Source: CAZTXD01 sp964617995
GTDB taxonomy: Bacteria > Actinomycetota > Acidimicrobiia > Spongiisociales > ZC4RG35
NCBI GenBank assembly: GCA_964617995.1
Contig: CAZTXD010000009.1
Location: forward strand, 1-47,236
DNA length: 47,236 bases
Direction of reading: 5' to 3'
In this document: one piece after another, positions 1 through 7,894 of the stretch
How positions within the stretch are numbered: the first letter of the stretch is position 1
How the letters are laid out: every line of letters begins with the position of its first letter
The notes under the pieces: model-generated
Seen by the model: the letters and a program-made list of their open reading frames with translations, nothing else
Told to the model about the DNA's origin: nothing
Database searches by the model: none
Translations under genes and position numbers: made by a program

Positions 1-98
1 CCGGCATTTCCGGACAGGTATGTAAGCCACGCTGGGTGGTGAGGATTCTTGGCGTTCCCGATCTCACCGGGGTCGGCTGGTTGCCACTCGATGTTCGC

Positions 99-2777
99 CT
101 ACAGCCCGCGGCCTAGCGTCTGCTCCACTCCTCGGCGTCGTTCCTTGCGTTCGGCGATGAGCCGGCGGATGTGTCGCTGCAGCTCCTCGAGTTCTTGGTC
201 CCTGCCGGGACCGGTGGGGACGAGCTGTCTCACCCGGTGGGGATCGAGCTGGGCTCGGCGGGCGTGGGCGGGGATGTCGATCCAGTCTCGTGTGATGGCT
301 TGAGTGAGCACATCGCGAGGGGTTTGATGGTCTCCGACTACCACATATGCGTGGTTGGCCTCTCGTCCTCGGGTCATGGGCGTGTAGACACCTCGGCTGT
401 CGGTGGGGGTGTCTACGAGGAGGAGGGAAGTGTCGACAGTGCGGCCTTGGGTGGCGTGACTGGTCTGGGCATATCCGAGTTCGAGATGTTCGGTCACATA
501 TTCGGCTGGCAACTGAATCACGCCGGTGCGCCCGGTGAGCGTGATGCTCTGGTCGGGGTGGATAGCCCTGATGGTCCACTGATCTCGGTTTTTCACCATG
601 AGACCTCGGTCGGTGCGCAGCCTGCGGTCGTTTCGCCGCGTGACTACCTCATCGCCTACCAGCAGCCGGTCATCACCGACGCGCAGTGCCCGTCTGGCCG
701 GGTCGAGTTCACCGGCTTCGATGCGCGTCTGCTGGACCAGTTGGTTAAGCCGGGCCACGGTGTCAGTGTTGTTCGCCATCAGCGCCACGGACTCTCCACG
801 GTCACGGGCCTGCTGCCAGGCCATGAGGATCTCGGCTTCCATCTCAGCTTGGCTGCCACCATGAATGCGTCCCTGCCGGTCATACTCGGTGAGGACTTCG
901 GGGTCGCCGGTGCGGAGACGCAGACTGGCCTGGCGTTCCCAGTGGTGGCGAAAACGATGGACCCGATCCAGCTCGACCGCTCCGTACATGTCGACGAGGT
1001 GGGCGAACATGCCACCCCTGCCGACCGCGGAGAATTGGCGGGGATCCCCCACCAAGACGATCCGCCAGTCATGCTGGTCGGCGAGCCGAGCCAGCTCGGC
1101 CAGTTTGGGAGTAGCGGCGGTGCCGGCCTCATCAACAATCACCGTGGTCCCCACAGGCAAGTCATAGGCTGGGTTGGGTAGCCGGTGAGACTGGTGGTAT
1201 TCGGTGAGCAGCTTGTCCAGGGTGTCTGCTGGCACGCCGGTCTCAGTAGCCAGCACCTCGGCTGCTGCTGCAGTGGGTGCCACACCAAACACGGCACGTC
1301 GTTGGCTCTCCAGCTCAGTGACCGCGGTGGCGAGGGTGGTGGTCTTCCCCGCACCCGCGGGACCAACAACCAGCTCCAACCCCCTTCTGCCGGTCACCGC
1401 GGCCACCGCCTCGCCCTGTGCTGGAGACAACCCATTTCCCGCCACCATTGAGGGCCACCAGGTACGAGGTCCACGACCGGTGAGACGATGTTGTGCCGAG
1501 TCGATGAACTGTTCCTCCTCGTCGAGGATCTCCTGGGTGGTGAGCGCCCGGTCCACCGCGGCTTCTTTGATCGGCCGCCCATCCCGGCGGAGACCAACCC
1601 ATGGCGGAACCGGCCGGGAAATGTCCACACACCTATTGGCTACCGCCTGCTGGGCGAGTAGCTCCAGAAACTCGGTGACCTGCTTGGAATCGGCTGTGAC
1701 GGTGGTGGGAACCACCCAGGCGAGCTCCCGGACGAGCTCAGCCGGTCGCCAGGACGACTGGCGTTCAGAAAGCGAGGTGATGGCCTCGTCGACCATCCTC
1801 CGCGCCCTTTTGGAATCGATCCCCTCGAGGTAACGCTGGTGGCCGACCGCGGTTTCGACCAGCCGCTCCGGATCATGACCCAGTTCCCGGAGCCGGGCCC
1901 GCCACTCCTCTCTCAGCTCAGCCTGGTTGACACCGTGCCGTTTGGACGGTCGGCTGTCCAAGACCGCCTCCCGCTCCAACCTCCACCGCTCCTTGTCGGT
2001 CGGGTCTCTCCCCAGGCCGGAGTGGAACCGGGCAAGCTTCCGAGCAAGACGCTTATGCACCGCCCTGGTCCGCTGGGAGAACTCGGCCAACACCTGCGGG
2101 TCGATGTCGGCGATCTCGGCGATCCCATGTTCGGGTGGCTGCCAGCGGACCCCGAGCCGACCGGTTAGCTCTGACCTGAGGTTGGCGTGGTAGAGAGCAG
2201 AAAGGGTCCGCTGGTCCATCTTGATGGTGCGGGCATCCAAAGCCAGCCATCTGCCGTCGGGTGCATGTACTCGGTTGGCGATCACCGCATGAGTATGAAG
2301 CTGAGGATCCAGGCTCCTGCTGGTGTGCTGGCGGAACACTCCCACCATGATCCCCTCAGCATCCACCGTCACCACCTGACTATGGACCCGCATTCGGGTA
2401 TGGGCATGATCTTCCACCCAACCCAACACTGCTTCTACCGCTCGCTCGTGGGCCTCCACCACCTGTTCCCGCATCCGCTCGTCGCCGAGGGCGAAGAGGA
2501 CAGAAACCGATTTGGGAGCAGAAAAGGTGGCGTCATAGCCCCGCACCGACTCTTCTCCATGGCGACGCCCCAGGTCCTCACCAGTTGCTGGATGCTGGCC
2601 GGCCATCACCGAGAGAAAAGCCTCGGGGTCCACCGCACCATCAAGACCCAGGTCGCTGGGGCCTCTACCCCACCAGCGGCCTGGCGGCTCTTCACCATCC
2701 AGGTAGTAGGAGGGGAGACGCTGCGTGTAGTAGCGACCCGCGTCAGCACCCTTCAAGGTAGTCACTCGCACCGTCAC
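99..2777 (-). CDS. MobF-family conjugative relaxase with RecD-like helicase (TrwC/TraI type)
   Basis: This enzyme nicks the transfer origin, becomes covalently linked to the DNA 5' end, and unwinds the strand for conjugation. With the GTG at 2777 the protein has 892 residues. Tyrosine pairs lie at residues 16-17 and 24-25, the PGRW motif at about 32-35, and the metal-binding histidine motif DPQLHTH at 157-163. The helicase follows: Walker A GPAGAGKTTT near 472-481, Walker B VIVDEAG near 546-552, GDPRQF near 577-582, and C-terminal helicase motifs with SHATQGRT and TRGRE. The open frame runs upstream to 3026, but family similarity begins at VTVRVTTLKG, so the GTG was chosen. A 28-codon ORF (2774-2860) ends on the overlapping GTGA, so translational coupling is possible. 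The protein is somewhat short at the C-terminus compared with plasmid TraI proteins. Confidence 0.92.
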   Translation of the reverse strand: MTVRVTTLKGADAGRYYTQRLPSYYLDGEEPPGRWWGRGPSDLGLDGAVDPEAFLSVMAGQHPATGEDLGRRHGEESVRGYDATFSAPKSVSVLFALGDERMREQVVEAHERAVEAVLGWVEDHAHTRMRVHSQVVTVDAEGIMVGVFRQHTSRSLDPQLHTHAVIANRVHAPDGRWLALDARTIKMDQRTLSALYHANLRSELTGRLGVRWQPPEHGIAEIADIDPQVLAEFSQRTRAVHKRLARKLARFHSGLGRDPTDKERWRLEREAVLDSRPSKRHGVNQAELREEWRARLRELGHDPERLVETAVGHQRYLEGIDSKRARRMVDEAITSLSERQSSWRPAELVRELAWVVPTTVTADSKQVTEFLELLAQQAVANRCVDISRPVPPWVGLRRDGRPIKEAAVDRALTTQEILDEEEQFIDSAQHRLTGRGPRTWWPSMVAGNGLSPAQGEAVAAVTGRRGLELVVGPAGAGKTTTLATAVTELESQRRAVFGVAPTAAAAEVLATETGVPADTLDKLLTEYHQSHRLPNPAYDLPVGTTVIVDEAGTAATPKLAELARLADQHDWRIVLVGDPRQFSAVGRGGMFAHLVDMYGAVELDRVHRFRHHWERQASLRLRTGDPEVLTEYDRQGRIHGGSQAEMEAEILMAWQQARDRGESVALMANNTDTVARLNQLVQQTRIEAGELDPARRALRVGDDRLLVGDEVVTRRNDRRLRTDRGLMVKNRDQWTIRAIHPDQSITLTGRTGVIQLPAEYVTEHLELGYAQTSHATQGRTVDTSLLLVDTPTDSRGVYTPMTRGREANHAYVVVGDHQTPRDVLTQAITRDWIDIPAHARRAQLDPHRVRQLVPTGPGRDQELEELQRHIRRLIAERKERRRGVEQTLGRGL

Positions 2778-3030
2778 CAGCGGCCTCCCAAACCGATGTG
2801 ACCGCAGGTGTGCACCCGTCTGTTGACTGAGAGCGGTTCGGGTCCTCGCAGGGTGCTCATCGCGATTCCTCAGGTGGCCTTGGCCTCGGTATCGAAGAGA
2901 TCGAGGCGGCTCACGATGTGGTGCAGGCATCCTCGAGTCGGACCGGTGGAGCGTGGCTGCTGTGGAGGCTTCTCCCCAGCGCTTCCATCCAGACTCGAAA
3001 CGGCGGCTCAGCCGGCGCCGAACCATGTCT

Positions 3031-3060
3031 GCCCCTCAACCTCACACCCCGCTAAGGGGC
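3031..3060. other. Candidate transfer origin (inverted repeats upstream of the relaxase)
   Basis: On the minus strand a CCCC-TTAGC-GGGG hairpin is followed directly by GGTGTGAGG, with an outer GCCCC/GGGGC pair. In F-type MobF systems nicking happens next to an inverted repeat in a GGGTGTGG context, and oriT normally lies near the relaxase gene. The resemblance is short and unproven. Confidence 0.22.
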
Positions 3061-3172
3061 GCGGCCAAGTCCAGAACGCGACAGAACCGAGAAGATGCTC
3101 ATGACAACCCGCGTGGCGATCGCCCAGCTGGAGGCCTGACCGATGTGTCGGCCGCGCCTCAGGGGCTGGTAG

Positions 3173-3448
3173 TCACTTCTGGCCCAAGATCCGTTTGAAC
3201 TTCCCTGGCGCTACCACAGGCGGGCGCTGTTCCGGCCAGTCCAGGAGATCGCTGTCGCCTGACACGATCATGTCGGCGTTGTTCTCGCGGGCGAGGTAGA
3301 TGATGAAGTCGTCATCGGGATCACGAGTCAATTGCGGTCCTGGGGACGGACAGTCGCGAACGTCGGCTGCCGTGCTTAGCCGGTCCACGTAAAGCCGAGC
3401 ATCCTCGACGCTGATCCAGCGTCTCACCCGGTCCCGTTCGATAAGAAC
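3173..3448 (-). pseudogene. PIN-domain toxin, C-terminal part (detached from its N-terminus)
   Basis: About 91 codons match the second half of a PIN-domain ribonuclease of the toxin-antitoxin type (COG1569-like). The match runs from ERDRVRRWISVEDARLYV through the acidic LTRDPDDDFIIYLA block and VSGDSDLL to the end GKFKRILGQK. The N-terminal beta strand with the first catalytic aspartate is absent here. It is found, in the same orientation, at 4445-4589. The reading frame continues upstream into a serine-rich stretch that belongs to another gene, so any product would be a non-functional chimera. The reconstruction uses known PIN architecture; the split itself is visible in the sequence. Confidence 0.7.
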
Positions 3449-3620
3449 CCCCGGCTGAAAAGTCGTATGCACCTGCTGCGCCGACACCGACGACGAGGAC
3501 GACTCGGAAGCATCAACAGGGTTACCAACCGGGATCCAGCTCATCAACAGCGCCAGCCGGGACAACAACACTGAGCACGACAGCAGCTGGTACGAAACTT
3601 CCAACGGTCCGATTGATCAT
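3449..3620 (-). pseudogene. Truncated secreted-protein gene (signal peptide plus Ser-rich linker)
   Basis: An ATG at 3620 has a good ribosome site (AGGAG, 5 bases away) and starts MINRTVGSFVPAAVVLSVVV, a typical signal peptide ending near PAGAVDE. The frame closes at a TAA after 32 codons. In a neighbouring frame the sequence continues as NPVDASESSSSSVSAQQVHTT, which looks like the linker of an exported protein, so a frameshift near 3525 is likely. The start lies 10 bases after the lipoprotein stop, which suggests a two-gene operon. The gene is cut off where the PIN fragment begins. Function unknown. Confidence 0.4.
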
Positions 3621-3630
3621 GATCGCTCCT

Positions 3631-4149
3631 CTACTCTCCTCCGAAACCGAAAACCGTTCCAGTACTGTCTACGCAGAATCCTCCGGTTGGGTACTCGCCT
3701 CCCCCATAACGACCTTCCGAATTCACGAGGTCCGGTGGTACCACCGAGTCGGGCGCCTTGGGGAGCCGTAGACCCACACCCCTCCACTCGTTGGAAAGAA
3801 CGATCACCGCACCGGGTTCGTCATACGCCACTCCTGTAATCCAATAGCAGCCGTCGACGCCATACAGCTGGTCGGGGCCAAGCCGGGCGTACCAACTTCT
3901 CCCGTAATCCTCGCCGAAGAGGAGCAGGTCCCCTTGGTTGTACCCGGCGCCATTCAATGCCAACGCGGACTTCTCCGGAACCGAAATGGTGTGACCATCC
4001 TCGAACTCGACGGTCCTCACCGAGTCGATCGAACTCCCCACTGCCTTGACTACGCCAACCGCATCCGCTTCCACAAGGCGATCAGGGCGGCCTGGTACAC
4101 ATGCGGCCACGAGGACGACTAGACCAACGGTGCCCATGAGTCGACGCAA
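3631..4149 (-). CDS. Unrecognised lipoprotein
   Basis: I do not recognise the family. The product would be anchored outside the membrane: the start MRRLMGTVGLVVLVAAC has an arginine pair, a short hydrophobic stretch and a lipobox cysteine. A TTG at 4149 was chosen because the ATG at 4137 would leave no positively charged n-region; the frame is open to 4356, but that extension is low-complexity and unlike protein. The mature part of about 155 residues is rich in Gly, Val and Asp. It contains EFEDGHTISVP and two cysteines (DGCYWI, GGFCVD) that could pair outside the cell. It is followed by the truncated secreted-protein gene. Confidence 0.5.
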   Translation of the reverse strand: MRRLMGTVGLVVLVAACVPGRPDRLVEADAVGVVKAVGSSIDSVRTVEFEDGHTISVPEKSALALNGAGYNQGDLLLFGEDYGRSWYARLGPDQLYGVDGCYWITGVAYDEPGAVIVLSNEWRGVGLRLPKAPDSVVPPDLVNSEGRYGGGEYPTGGFCVDSTGTVFGFGGE

Positions 4150-4444
4150 AGCGACAAGGCGTAATGTTTGCGGCTTGACGTCGATCCCACCACCTGGCTT
4201 CACACAATCCCGAAGTTGGACGGAAGCACTCCGCCTTTTCCGTCCGCCCAGCTCCAGGTCGCCGCGCGACCCGGCCAAAGACCGAGAACGTCCGGTGGAT
4301 GACGACGGAGAGAGCCTACCGGCATCCTCGGCGGTTGGCGTTGGTGACCTGCTCACCTTGACATCCTCGCTTCGGGCTCCTCATTCTCAGACCCGCCGCA
4401 GGACGCCTAGCGCTCCTAACGCCCCCACTGAGCAGCGAGACTAC

Positions 4445-4589
4445 CACCGTCGCCACCTCCTCAAGAAGCGACTGGCAGATGATTAGATCGAAGGCCTCCC
4501 CTCTCCAGCCACGCCTGCACTATGCGATGCGTTGCACCCCGCGTGATGGCAACCGAGATCAGCACATTGGAGTCGAGAACCGCACGCAC
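4445..4589 (-). pseudogene. PIN-domain toxin, N-terminal part (frameshifted and interrupted)
   Basis: A GTG at 4589, 9 bases after the antitoxin stop, begins VRAVLDSNVLISVAITRGAT, the classic first strand of PIN ribonucleases with the catalytic aspartate (LDSN). After QAWLER the frame slips at an AGGGGA run. The annotated frame ends at 4461, while the neighbouring frame continues as FDLIICQSLLEEVATV, exactly what a PIN domain should read next. Removing one G restores QAWLEREAFDLIICQ. Similarity then stops at about 4445, where the insertion begins. The toxin is therefore doubly broken. Confidence 0.65.
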
Positions 4590-4598
4590 CGGCTCTGC

Positions 4599-4913
4599 TC
4601 AGGACCGGCCACGCCGCCTGCTACGCCGAACCTCAGCGACTTCCTCCGTGGCCAGCCGAAGGGCCTCCTCCTCGCTCAGCTCCTGCCCGCTAGCCACCGC
4701 TCTGTCCAGGACTCGACGGGCATCACGGGTGTAGTACTCCCACGCCGCCTGCCGAGACATCTCCAGGCTCTCACCGATCTCCTCCCACGTCGCGCCCTGA
4801 CGCCGCGCCTCCGCCACACGCTCACGCAGAAGCGCCTCGAGCTCGGTGCGTGCAAGGGACAGCTCCCGCAATGCCTGGAGCGGTTCGGCTGGAAGAGAGT
4901 CAACGTCGATCAT
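4599..4913 (-). CDS. Antitoxin-like helix-turn-helix protein
   Basis: This 104-residue charged protein has a helix-turn-helix at about residues 40-60 (GATWEEIGESLEMSRQAAWE) between a helical N-terminus and a basic tail RRSRRRGRS. It sits directly upstream of the PIN-domain gene on the same strand, the normal order of antitoxin then toxin, and an inverted repeat lies in its promoter region. It probably bound its own promoter and neutralised the PIN toxin. With the toxin broken it is an orphan that may keep only a regulatory role. The family assignment rests on the helix-turn-helix pattern and context. Confidence 0.6.
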   Translation of the reverse strand: MIDVDSLPAEPLQALRELSLARTELEALLRERVAEARRQGATWEEIGESLEMSRQAAWEYYTRDARRVLDRAVASGQELSEEEALRLATEEVAEVRRSRRRGRS

Positions 4914-4923
4914 CTTCGTGGTT

Positions 4924-4941
4924 TGTCAGGATAGCTTGACA
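4924..4941 (-). promoter_or_regulatory. Inverted-repeat operator upstream of the antitoxin
   Basis: TGTCA-N8-TGACA is a perfect 5-base inverted repeat ending 10 bases upstream of the antitoxin start. Antitoxins usually repress their own operon through such sites. Confidence 0.45.
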
Positions 4942-4973
4942 GCACCATTTATGCGAGGCTCGTAGTCCGTGAG

Positions 4974-6035
4974 TCATCCATAGCGGGCTTCGAGACGATC
5001 AGCCAACGCCTCCAGGTCTTCCTCGAAGAGACTGCCGTAGGTGTCCAGGGTCATGGCCGCCGACGCGTGGCCGAGCATCCGTTGGACGGCTTTGATCGAT
5101 GCTCCCGCCGAGATCGCCAACGACGCCGCTGTGTCCCGTAGGTCGTGGACCACCAGATCCTTAGGCACCCCAGCGGCGGCAACAGCCGGCTTCCATACCC
5201 GTCGGGTGAAGTTGGAGTGGCGGAGCGGCCCGCCTCCGGGAGCGGTGAACACAAGATCATCGGAGTCCTTGCCTTCCAGCAACGGCGCTAGCCGTGTCAT
5301 GACAAATCGGGGAACGATCACCGTCCTCGTCTCATGTGTCTTGGTCGACCCGAACGCCAGCCGCCCGCCGATCTCGGTCCCCGACTCCTCGACCCGCACC
5401 CTGCGCCGCTTCGGGTTAACCCGGCCTACCCGCAGCGCCACTGTTTCGCCCCATCGGAGACCCGACCAGCCAAGGAACCAGACGAGGGGCGCATAATCAC
5501 CGGACTCGTCGGCGAGACGGCCCAGCTCAAAGGCCGTGAGGAACCGCTGCCGGCGTTTCTCCACCCGTGGCGTCTTCACCTTGGCCGCCGGATTGCGGAC
5601 GATGAGCCCATCCTCGACTGCCACGTCCAGGGAGGCGCGCAGCACCTGGAGCGCCTGACGTATCCGGGCCGGACTCAGGCCTGCATCTGCCATTGCCGCC
5701 ACCCAAACCCGGATCCCCGCCGTTGAGATTCGGCGCAGCTCCACTCCGCCGAAGGTTGGGAGGATGCGGGACCGTAGAAGCGACTCGTAGCCAGCTCGGG
5801 TCTTGGGTCCGATGCCATGAAGGCTTGCAAGCCAGGTCTCGGCCCACTCGCTGTAAGGCACCGTCCCCGCTGACGGGTCCACCCATTCCCCGCGATCGAG
5901 CCTCGCCTCCTCGTTGCGCAGCCAACGTTCTGCGTCCACCTTGCGGCGAAATGTCTTGGAGTGTTGCCGGCCGTCGGGTCCTCGGTACCTGACCAGCCAC
6001 GGCCGGGGCCGGTTGATTCGGTTGATTGAGCCCAT
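4974..6035 (-). CDS. Tyrosine recombinase / phage-type integrase
   Basis: This 353-residue site-specific recombinase would integrate and excise the element. It has an N-terminal AP2-like/SAM-like arm-binding part (1-60), a core-binding domain (about 60-150) and a catalytic domain. The catalytic set is complete: R194 in GLRWGE, K232 in TKTH, H297 and R300 in VHDLRD, H323 in LGHAS and the nucleophile Y333 in LDTYGSLF. Its 5' end faces the tRNA gene about 160 bases away, the usual arrangement when the attachment site is in the tRNA 3' end. Two TGTTTCA copies upstream (around 6059-6077) could be arm-type sites. The nearest actinobacterial relatives are integrases of pSAM2-like elements and prophages. 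Confidence 0.92.
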   Translation of the reverse strand: MGSINRINRPRPWLVRYRGPDGRQHSKTFRRKVDAERWLRNEEARLDRGEWVDPSAGTVPYSEWAETWLASLHGIGPKTRAGYESLLRSRILPTFGGVELRRISTAGIRVWVAAMADAGLSPARIRQALQVLRASLDVAVEDGLIVRNPAAKVKTPRVEKRRQRFLTAFELGRLADESGDYAPLVWFLGWSGLRWGETVALRVGRVNPKRRRVRVEESGTEIGGRLAFGSTKTHETRTVIVPRFVMTRLAPLLEGKDSDDLVFTAPGGGPLRHSNFTRRVWKPAVAAAGVPKDLVVHDLRDTAASLAISAGASIKAVQRMLGHASAAMTLDTYGSLFEEDLEALADRLEARYG

Positions 6036-6197
6036 CTGATGCGTTCGTTGCTCCGGCTTGTTTCAGTCCTGTTTCACAACACAGGAGAAATGTAGCACAC
6101 CGACGCAAGAATGTGGAGTAATGGCGAAAGAACAGCTCTTGGCCCAAAATCCCTGGTCACAGGTGCTTTCTGGTCGTCTCCCCCGGTAGGTCGTTTG

Positions 6198-6232
6198 TGG
6201 GCCCGGCAGGACTTGAACCTGCAACCAACGGA
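6198..6232. other. Probable integration (att) site in the tRNA 3' half
   Basis: The integrase lies just beyond the 3' end of this tRNA gene. Tyrosine integrases of this type recombine within the T-arm and 3' end, leaving the tRNA intact. The matching repeat at the other end of the element is not in the window, so the crossover segment cannot be fixed. Confidence 0.4.
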
Positions 6233-6272
6233 TTATGAGTCCGCTGCTCTGACCGGATTGAGCTACGGGCCC
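6198..6272 (-). tRNA. tRNA with CAT anticodon (elongator Met or Ile2)
   Basis: A full cloverleaf can be drawn: acceptor stem GGGCCCG/CGGGCCC, D-arm TAGCTCAATCCGGTCAGAGCA, anticodon stem CGGAC/GTCCG-like with loop CTCATAA, and T-arm GCAGGTTCAAGTCCTGC. The discriminator base is A and no CCA is encoded. The CAT anticodon fits elongator Met or a lysidine-modified Ile tRNA; the sequence alone does not decide between them. It is not an initiator tRNA, because the first base pair is matched. Confidence 0.93.
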
Positions 6273-6290
6273 CGGAGGTGATTGTACGCC

Positions 6291-7145
6291 TCAGGGACGA
6301 CGGAACTGTGAAGGCACCCGGGCGACGAAGACATCACACGGCGCCTCGGTCGTCACCGCCTCGGCCACGGTCCCCAACAGGACCATGCGCGTAGCTCCTG
6401 CACCCCGGCTGGCCACCGACACCAGGTCGGCGCCCCGACGCCGGACCATCTCGTCGATCGTCTCCTGAGGCGGCCCGTCGACCACGAGGGAACGGACCCT
6501 TCCGGGCCAGTTCTCGACGAACTCCTCCATCCGCAGACTCGCCTCTTCCATTCGCTGCGAGCGGGAAGCCGAGATCTCCTCGTTGAAGAGGCCCGCCTCC
6601 GACAGGAGCGGGTCGAATCGAGTCGGGAGGGCGAACATGGCGGTTACTTCTGCCTCGGGGAATCGCCGCAGCACGGCGCCGACGGCCGCCTTGGACGCCT
6701 CCGAGAAGTCCACGGCGGCCACTACCTTGCGGTAGGGCACCCTGGGTTGACGCCGGACAAGCAGGACGTCGCTGGACGCCATCCGTGCCACCGATGTCGC
6801 CACCGGGCCCACCCTGGTCGAGTCGACCGAGGAGCTGCCCACCACCGTCAGGTCGGCTTGCTTGGACAGCCGCACCAAATCCCAGCTCGGCGAGCCCCGG
6901 AGGACCTGCAGCTCCACCGGCGCATCGGTCCGGTCCCGCACCCAGGCGGCGGTTCGCTCCGATGTCTCCCGTCGATGGCGGTCCACCAGCTTCGCCAGCG
7001 ATTCGGGGATCATCGCCTCCGAGAGAGACTCGAGGACGTGGACGATGTCGAGGGACAGCCCGGAGGACTCCGCCACGATCCGAGCACGATCGGCGACCCG
7101 ACGACCCATCGCCGACAGGTCGACTCCAGCTAGGACACGGGCTAT
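6291..7145 (-). CDS. Tandem universal stress protein (two UspA domains), probable ATA start
   Basis: Two Usp domains are present. The first covers about residues 1-130, ending with the nucleotide-loop-like VVGSSSVDSTRVGPVATSVAR and VLLVRRQ. The second begins at YRKVVAAVDFSEAS and ends with ASRGAGATRMVLLGTVAEAVTTEAPCDVFVARV. These proteins bind ATP or signals under starvation or hypoxia. The first ATG (7109) would delete the first beta strand. Twelve codons upstream, ATA GCC CGT GTC reads (M)ARVLAGVDLS, the expected Usp beginning, and a GGAGGG ribosome site lies 6 bases before that ATA. No ATG, GTG or TTG occurs between the upstream stop and 7109. I therefore use the ATA, with the alternative that a mutation destroyed the ATG. 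Confidence 0.8.
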   Translation of the reverse strand: MARVLAGVDLSAMGRRVADRARIVAESSGLSLDIVHVLESLSEAMIPESLAKLVDRHRRETSERTAAWVRDRTDAPVELQVLRGSPSWDLVRLSKQADLTVVGSSSVDSTRVGPVATSVARMASSDVLLVRRQPRVPYRKVVAAVDFSEASKAAVGAVLRRFPEAEVTAMFALPTRFDPLLSEAGLFNEEISASRSQRMEEASLRMEEFVENWPGRVRSLVVDGPPQETIDEMVRRRGADLVSVASRGAGATRMVLLGTVAEAVTTEAPCDVFVARVPSQFRRP

Positions 7146-7181
7146 GGGGAACCCTCCACGGCGGGGTGCATCCTAATGGGG

Positions 7182-7871
7182 TCACCAGGGGGACATCGTT
7201 AGTTCATCCAGTCCGTCGAACGGGTCGGGCGCCTCCAGCGCCGTGGGAAGACGAGCCAGGTATTCCTGGCGTCCGATCACCTGCGCACCCAGCGACTGGA
7301 GGTGAGGAGTGAGCCACTGCACATCGAGCATCACACCGCCCCGCTCCGACAGGAGGGCCACGAGATGAACCAGGGCCACCTTGGAAGCGTCCGAGACCCG
7401 ATGAAACATCGACTCGCCGCAGAACAGGCCCCCGATGCCGAGACCGTAGAGCCCGCCCACCAGCTTCCCATCGGCGTCCCACACCTCGAACGAGTGCATC
7501 CACCCCAGGCGATGCAACTCGAGGTAGGCCTCCTTCATGTCGGGGGTAATCCAGCCGTGGGGTCGGCTCGGATCGGCGCAAGCCTCCACGACGCCGGTGG
7601 CGTCGGCATCCACCGATACGGCGAAGCGCCGGCACGAACGGCTCAGGGACCGGCTGATCCGAAGACTCGAAAACGGCAGGATGGCCCTGTCCACAGGCGA
7701 CCACCAGCCCAGCGAACCGTCGTCGAGCGGCATCGGGAAGAGGCCGCGGCGGTAGGCAGCCAGGATCGTTCCCGGGGCCAGATCGGCCCCGGTGCCGATC
7801 AGGTCGTCCTCGCCCCAGGTATCGACCGGAGGAAAGCGGAAGCGGCTCGACAGAGGCTCGATCGGTGCCAC
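7182..7871 (-). CDS. aat: Leucyl/phenylalanyl-tRNA--protein transferase
   Basis: Aat moves Leu or Phe from aminoacyl-tRNA to proteins with N-terminal Arg or Lys and so makes N-degrons for ClpS/ClpAP. The 229-residue product matches the family along its length: AAYRRGLFPMP, GWWSP with the following arginine, HGWITPDMKEAYLELHRLGW, HSFEVWDADGKLVGGLYG, GGLFCGESMFHR and the end MLDVQWLTPHLQSLGA. The GTG at 7871 has TAGGTT 7 bases upstream and no ribosome site, so a leaderless message is likely. The gene diverges from the AidB-like operon with only 23 bases between starts. Confidence 0.95.
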   Translation of the reverse strand: MAPIEPLSSRFRFPPVDTWGEDDLIGTGADLAPGTILAAYRRGLFPMPLDDGSLGWWSPVDRAILPFSSLRISRSLSRSCRRFAVSVDADATGVVEACADPSRPHGWITPDMKEAYLELHRLGWMHSFEVWDADGKLVGGLYGLGIGGLFCGESMFHRVSDASKVALVHLVALLSERGGVMLDVQWLTPHLQSLGAQVIGRQEYLARLPTALEAPDPFDGLDELTMSPW

Positions 7872-7878
7872 GCCAGGG

Positions 7879-7888
7879 AACCTACCCT
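7879..7888. promoter_or_regulatory. Overlapping divergent -10 elements for aat and the aidB-like operon
   Basis: TAGGTT on the minus strand (7884-7879) lies 7 bases before the aat GTG. TACCCT on the plus strand (7883-7888) lies 6 bases before the aidB-like ATG. They share two base pairs and both imply leaderless transcripts. Confidence 0.5.
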
Positions 7889-7894
7889 GTTCTC

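Larger units (their letters stand above)
3449..4444. other. About 1-kb insertion splitting the PIN toxin gene
   Basis: The N-terminal PIN part stops after LLEEVATV and the C-terminal part resumes with (VL)IERDRVRRW. Joining the two gives a normal PIN order. Between them lie a lipoprotein gene, the start of a secreted-protein gene, and about 295 bases upstream of the lipoprotein in which I see no gene. I found no transposase, no clear terminal inverted repeats and no target duplication at the borders. Exact borders are uncertain by several bases. Confidence 0.5.
1..6197. mobile_element. Partial integrative mobilizable/conjugative element next to a tRNA gene
   Basis: The stretch holds a MobF relaxase-helicase, a toxin-antitoxin locus and a tyrosine integrase, and it stops at the 3' end of a tRNA gene. 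That is the usual layout of actinobacterial integrative elements inserted into tRNA 3' ends. Only the integrase-side end is present; the other attachment site and any transfer genes would lie left of position 1. No transposase is visible. That this is an integrated element is inference from gene content; a remnant of an older insertion would look the same. Confidence 0.6.
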
